16,772 nucleotides of DNA. It comes from Devosia sp. Lineage in GTDB: Bacteria > Pseudomonadota > Alphaproteobacteria > Rhizobiales > Devosiaceae. The translations under genes were made by a program, and so were the position numbers. The notes beneath the pieces are model-generated. The model was given only the letters and a program-made list of their open reading frames with translations. It did not search any database and was not told the DNA's origin. Shown in pieces: positions 14,962-16,772 of this stretch (positions are counted from its first letter, which is position 1; every line of letters starts with the position of its first letter). The stretch spans positions 1 to 16,772 of the forward strand of contig DROE01000291.1 of NCBI GenBank assembly GCA_011322005.1. Reading direction: 5' to 3'.

Positions 14962-16401
14962 ATGAACCTACCTCCAAGATATCCCAGAAACATGCGCGGT
15001 TACGGCGAAAATCCCCCCGACCCCAAATGGCCCGGCGGCGCAAATATCGCGGTGCAGTTCGTCCTCAACTACGAGGAGGGAGGTGAAAACAACATCCTGC
15101 ATGGCGATGATGCTTCCGAAGCCTTCCTGTCCGAAATCGTTGGCGCTTCCCCCTGGCCGGACCAGCGCCACTGGAATATGGAATCCATCTATGAATATGG
15201 CGCCCGGGCCGGTTTCTGGCGCCTCCATGCCCTGCTGACATCATCAGATGTGCCCACGACCGTCTATGGCGTGGCCACGGCTCTGGCCCGTTCCCCCGAA
15301 CAGGTTGCAGCCATGCTTGAAGCGGACTGGGAGATTGCCAGCCATGGTCTGAAATGGATTGAATACAAGGATTTTTCCGCCGAAGACGAACGCGAGCACA
15401 TGCAACAGGCCATAAAAATCCACGAACAGGTCACAGGAAGCCGCCCACTTGGCTGGTATACCGGGCGCTGCTCCATAAACACCGTGGACCTGGCCACCGA
15501 AGAAGGTGGTTTTGAATATCTCTCGGACGCCTATGACGATGACCTGCCTTACTGGCGCGAGCACTGGGGCCGGGCCCAACTGATTATCCCCTATACGCTG
15601 GACTGCAACGACATGCGTTTTGCCACCCCGCAGGGCTTTAATTCCGGCGACCAGTTTTTCACCTATCTCAAGGACGCCTTTGACACCCTTTATGCCGAGG
15701 GCGAGGCGGGCAGTCCAAAGATGATGTCCATCGGCCTGCACTGCCGGCTCGCCGGCCGACCGGGGCGCGTCGCAGCACTGAAAAAATTCATTCAATATGT
15801 GCAATCCCGTGAAAAAGTCTGGCTCGCCCGGCGCATCGACATCGCCCGCCATTTTGCTGAACACTGCCCCTTCAAAGCTCCCGCTTTGATCCCCGCTGAG
15901 ATGGACCGGGACGATTTCCTCACCCTGTTCGGCGGCGTATTCGAACATTCCGAGTGGGTCGCTGAACGCACCTATGACAATGAGCTTGGCCCCGCCAACA
16001 ATTCTTCCCTTGGTCTGTTCGCCGCCATGCGCAGCCAGTTCCGGGCCGCCAGTGACGAGGAACGTCTCGAGGTACTCAGGGCCCACCCCGACCTCGACGG
16101 CAAGCTGGCCGCCGCCAGACGGCTGACCGAAGCCTCGACCAAAGAACAGGCCTCCGCCGGGCTCGACCATCTGACAGAAGAAGAACACGAAACCTTCTCA
16201 CGGCTTAACAGGGCCTACACGGTCAAGTTCGGTTTTCCCTTCATCATCGCGGTCAGAGACCACACCAAAGCCTCAATTCTTGAAGCCTTTGAAACCCGCA
16301 TAAAAAACGAGCACGACGAGGAATTTGCCGCTGCCTGCGCTCAGGTCGAACGCATCGCTCAGTTGCGCATTGAGGACATTCTGGGAGGGGGCGCACCCTG
16401 A
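14962..16401 (+). CDS. puuE: Fused allantoinase PuuE and OHCU decarboxylase UraD
   Basis: A 479-residue bifunctional enzyme. Residues 1 to about 305 are the metal-independent, polysaccharide-deacetylase-like allantoinase PuuE (allantoin to allantoate), with VQFVLNYEEGGE (31-42), ASHGLKWIEYKDF (126-138), GWYTGR (164-169), DAYDDDLPYW (189-198), YTLDCNDMRF (211-220) and SIGLHCRLAGRPGR (256-269). Residues about 312-479 are OHCU decarboxylase (OHCU to S-allantoin), with the catalytic histidine in RAHPDLDGKL (H375), a conserved STKEQASAGLD region (E395) and LNRAYTVKFGFPFIIAVR. One chain thus carries two successive steps. ATG 14962 is used because the upstream 38 codons do not resemble the family; its ribosome site is weak, so the start is moderately sure. 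The stop overlaps the next gene by one base (TGATG). Confidence 0.95.
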   Translation: MNLPPRYPRNMRGYGENPPDPKWPGGANIAVQFVLNYEEGGENNILHGDDASEAFLSEIVGASPWPDQRHWNMESIYEYGARAGFWRLHALLTSSDVPTTVYGVATALARSPEQVAAMLEADWEIASHGLKWIEYKDFSAEDEREHMQQAIKIHEQVTGSRPLGWYTGRCSINTVDLATEEGGFEYLSDAYDDDLPYWREHWGRAQLIIPYTLDCNDMRFATPQGFNSGDQFFTYLKDAFDTLYAEGEAGSPKMMSIGLHCRLAGRPGRVAALKKFIQYVQSREKVWLARRIDIARHFAEHCPFKAPALIPAEMDRDDFLTLFGGVFEHSEWVAERTYDNELGPANNSSLGLFAAMRSQFRAASDEERLEVLRAHPDLDGKLAAARRLTEASTKEQASAGLDHLTEEEHETFSRLNRAYTVKFGFPFIIAVRDHTKASILEAFETRIKNEHDEEFAAACAQVERIAQLRIEDILGGGAP

Positions 16402-16772
16402 TGGCCGATTGCACCTATTACGCCCCCAAAGGCGGCCTGCCACCCCAATCCACGCTTTTGAGCGGGCGCGCCGTGTTCACCGAGGCCTATGCGGTTATTC
16501 CAAAAGGCGTGATGACCGATATTGTCACCTCTTCCCTGCCCCACTGGCATAAAACCCGCGCCTGGGTGCTGGCCCGGCCCATGACCGGCTTTGCCGAGAC
16601 CTTTGCCCAATATCTGATGGAGGTCGCCCCCGGTGGTGGCAGTGACAGGCCCGAACCCGACAAAGGCGCGCAAGCCGTTCTGTTCGTGCTTGAGGGCGAA
16701 CTCGAACTGAGCCTTGAGGGCAAAACCCATAAAATGCCCCCCGGCGGTTACGCCTATATCCCCCCCGGAAGC
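16401..16772 (+). CDS. allE: Probable (S)-ureidoglycine aminohydrolase, N-terminal part (cut by window edge)
   Basis: The visible 124 residues begin MADCTYYAPKGGLPPQSTLL and match the N-terminal cupin of the AllE/UGHY (YlbA) family: RAVFTEAYAVIPKGVMTDIV, then QYLMEVAPGGGSDRP, AQAVLFVLEGELELSLEG and GGYAYIPPGS at the cut end. These manganese enzymes turn (S)-ureidoglycine, made from allantoate, into ureidoglycolate and ammonia. The second cupin and most metal ligands lie beyond the right edge. ATG 16401 overlaps the puuE-uraD stop by one base and has GGGAGGGGG about eight bases upstream. Position directly after allantoinase fits the pathway and implies an allantoate amidohydrolase elsewhere. 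No frameshift is seen up to the edge. Confidence 0.85.
   Translation, partial: MADCTYYAPKGGLPPQSTLLSGRAVFTEAYAVIPKGVMTDIVTSSLPHWHKTRAWVLARPMTGFAETFAQYLMEVAPGGGSDRPEPDKGAQAVLFVLEGELELSLEGKTHKMPPGGYAYIPPGS

Noticed and set aside
15244..16188. 314-codon minus-strand frame opposite puuE-uraD
   Set aside because: Rich in Gly and lacking any domain, directly opposite a well-supported fused enzyme.
1..16772. Mobile elements, phage genes, CRISPR arrays, tRNA or rRNA genes
   Set aside because: No transposase or integrase frames, no evenly spaced repeats and no recognisable RNA gene were seen on either strand.

Overview
The window is chromosomal DNA from a high-GC Proteobacterium, most likely an alphaproteobacterium of the Hyphomicrobiales/Rhizobiales type. 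This rests on the short-chain fatty acyl (RamB/ScfR-like) regulator divergent from isocitrate lyase, on guaD next to membrane urate oxidase PuuD, and on xdhABC joined to a BMP-family ABC importer. No rRNA, tRNA, mobile element or CRISPR is visible, and no stretch of 300 bases lacks a gene.

Left part (1-2483): the start of isocitrate lyase (aceA, minus strand, cut by the window edge), a small unrecognised 85-aa protein gene (minus), an AT-rich divergent regulatory region, and a plus-strand XRE-type regulator with a C-terminal cysteine motif. This is a glyoxylate-shunt control locus.

Middle part (2490-14803): a long minus-strand purine catabolism block. Read in transcription order it is uraH, xdhA, xdhB, xdhC, ABC ATPase, permease 1, permease 2, periplasmic binding protein, a strong rho-independent terminator, then puuD and guaD. 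Most junctions are start/stop overlaps of 1-17 bases, a sign of translational coupling.

Right part (14962-16772): a divergent plus-strand operon begins with a fused allantoinase (PuuE) plus OHCU decarboxylase (UraD). It continues with the start of a probable (S)-ureidoglycine aminohydrolase (AllE/UGHY), cut by the window edge. A palindrome, GACCA-TT-TGGTC, lies in the shared 158-base regulatory region.

Together the genes encode: import of a purine-type substrate; guanine to xanthine (GuaD); hypoxanthine/xanthine to urate (XdhAB, matured by XdhC); urate to 5-hydroxyisourate (PuuD, through cytochrome c); hydroxyisourate to OHCU (UraH); OHCU to S-allantoin (UraD domain); allantoin to allantoate (PuuE domain); and later ureidoglycine to ureidoglycolate (AllE). 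The allantoate amidohydrolase and ureidoglycolate lyase steps are not in the window. Each enzyme family here is known. The less described points are the small gene by aceA, the candidate operators, the terminator inside the purine block, and the domain fusion.
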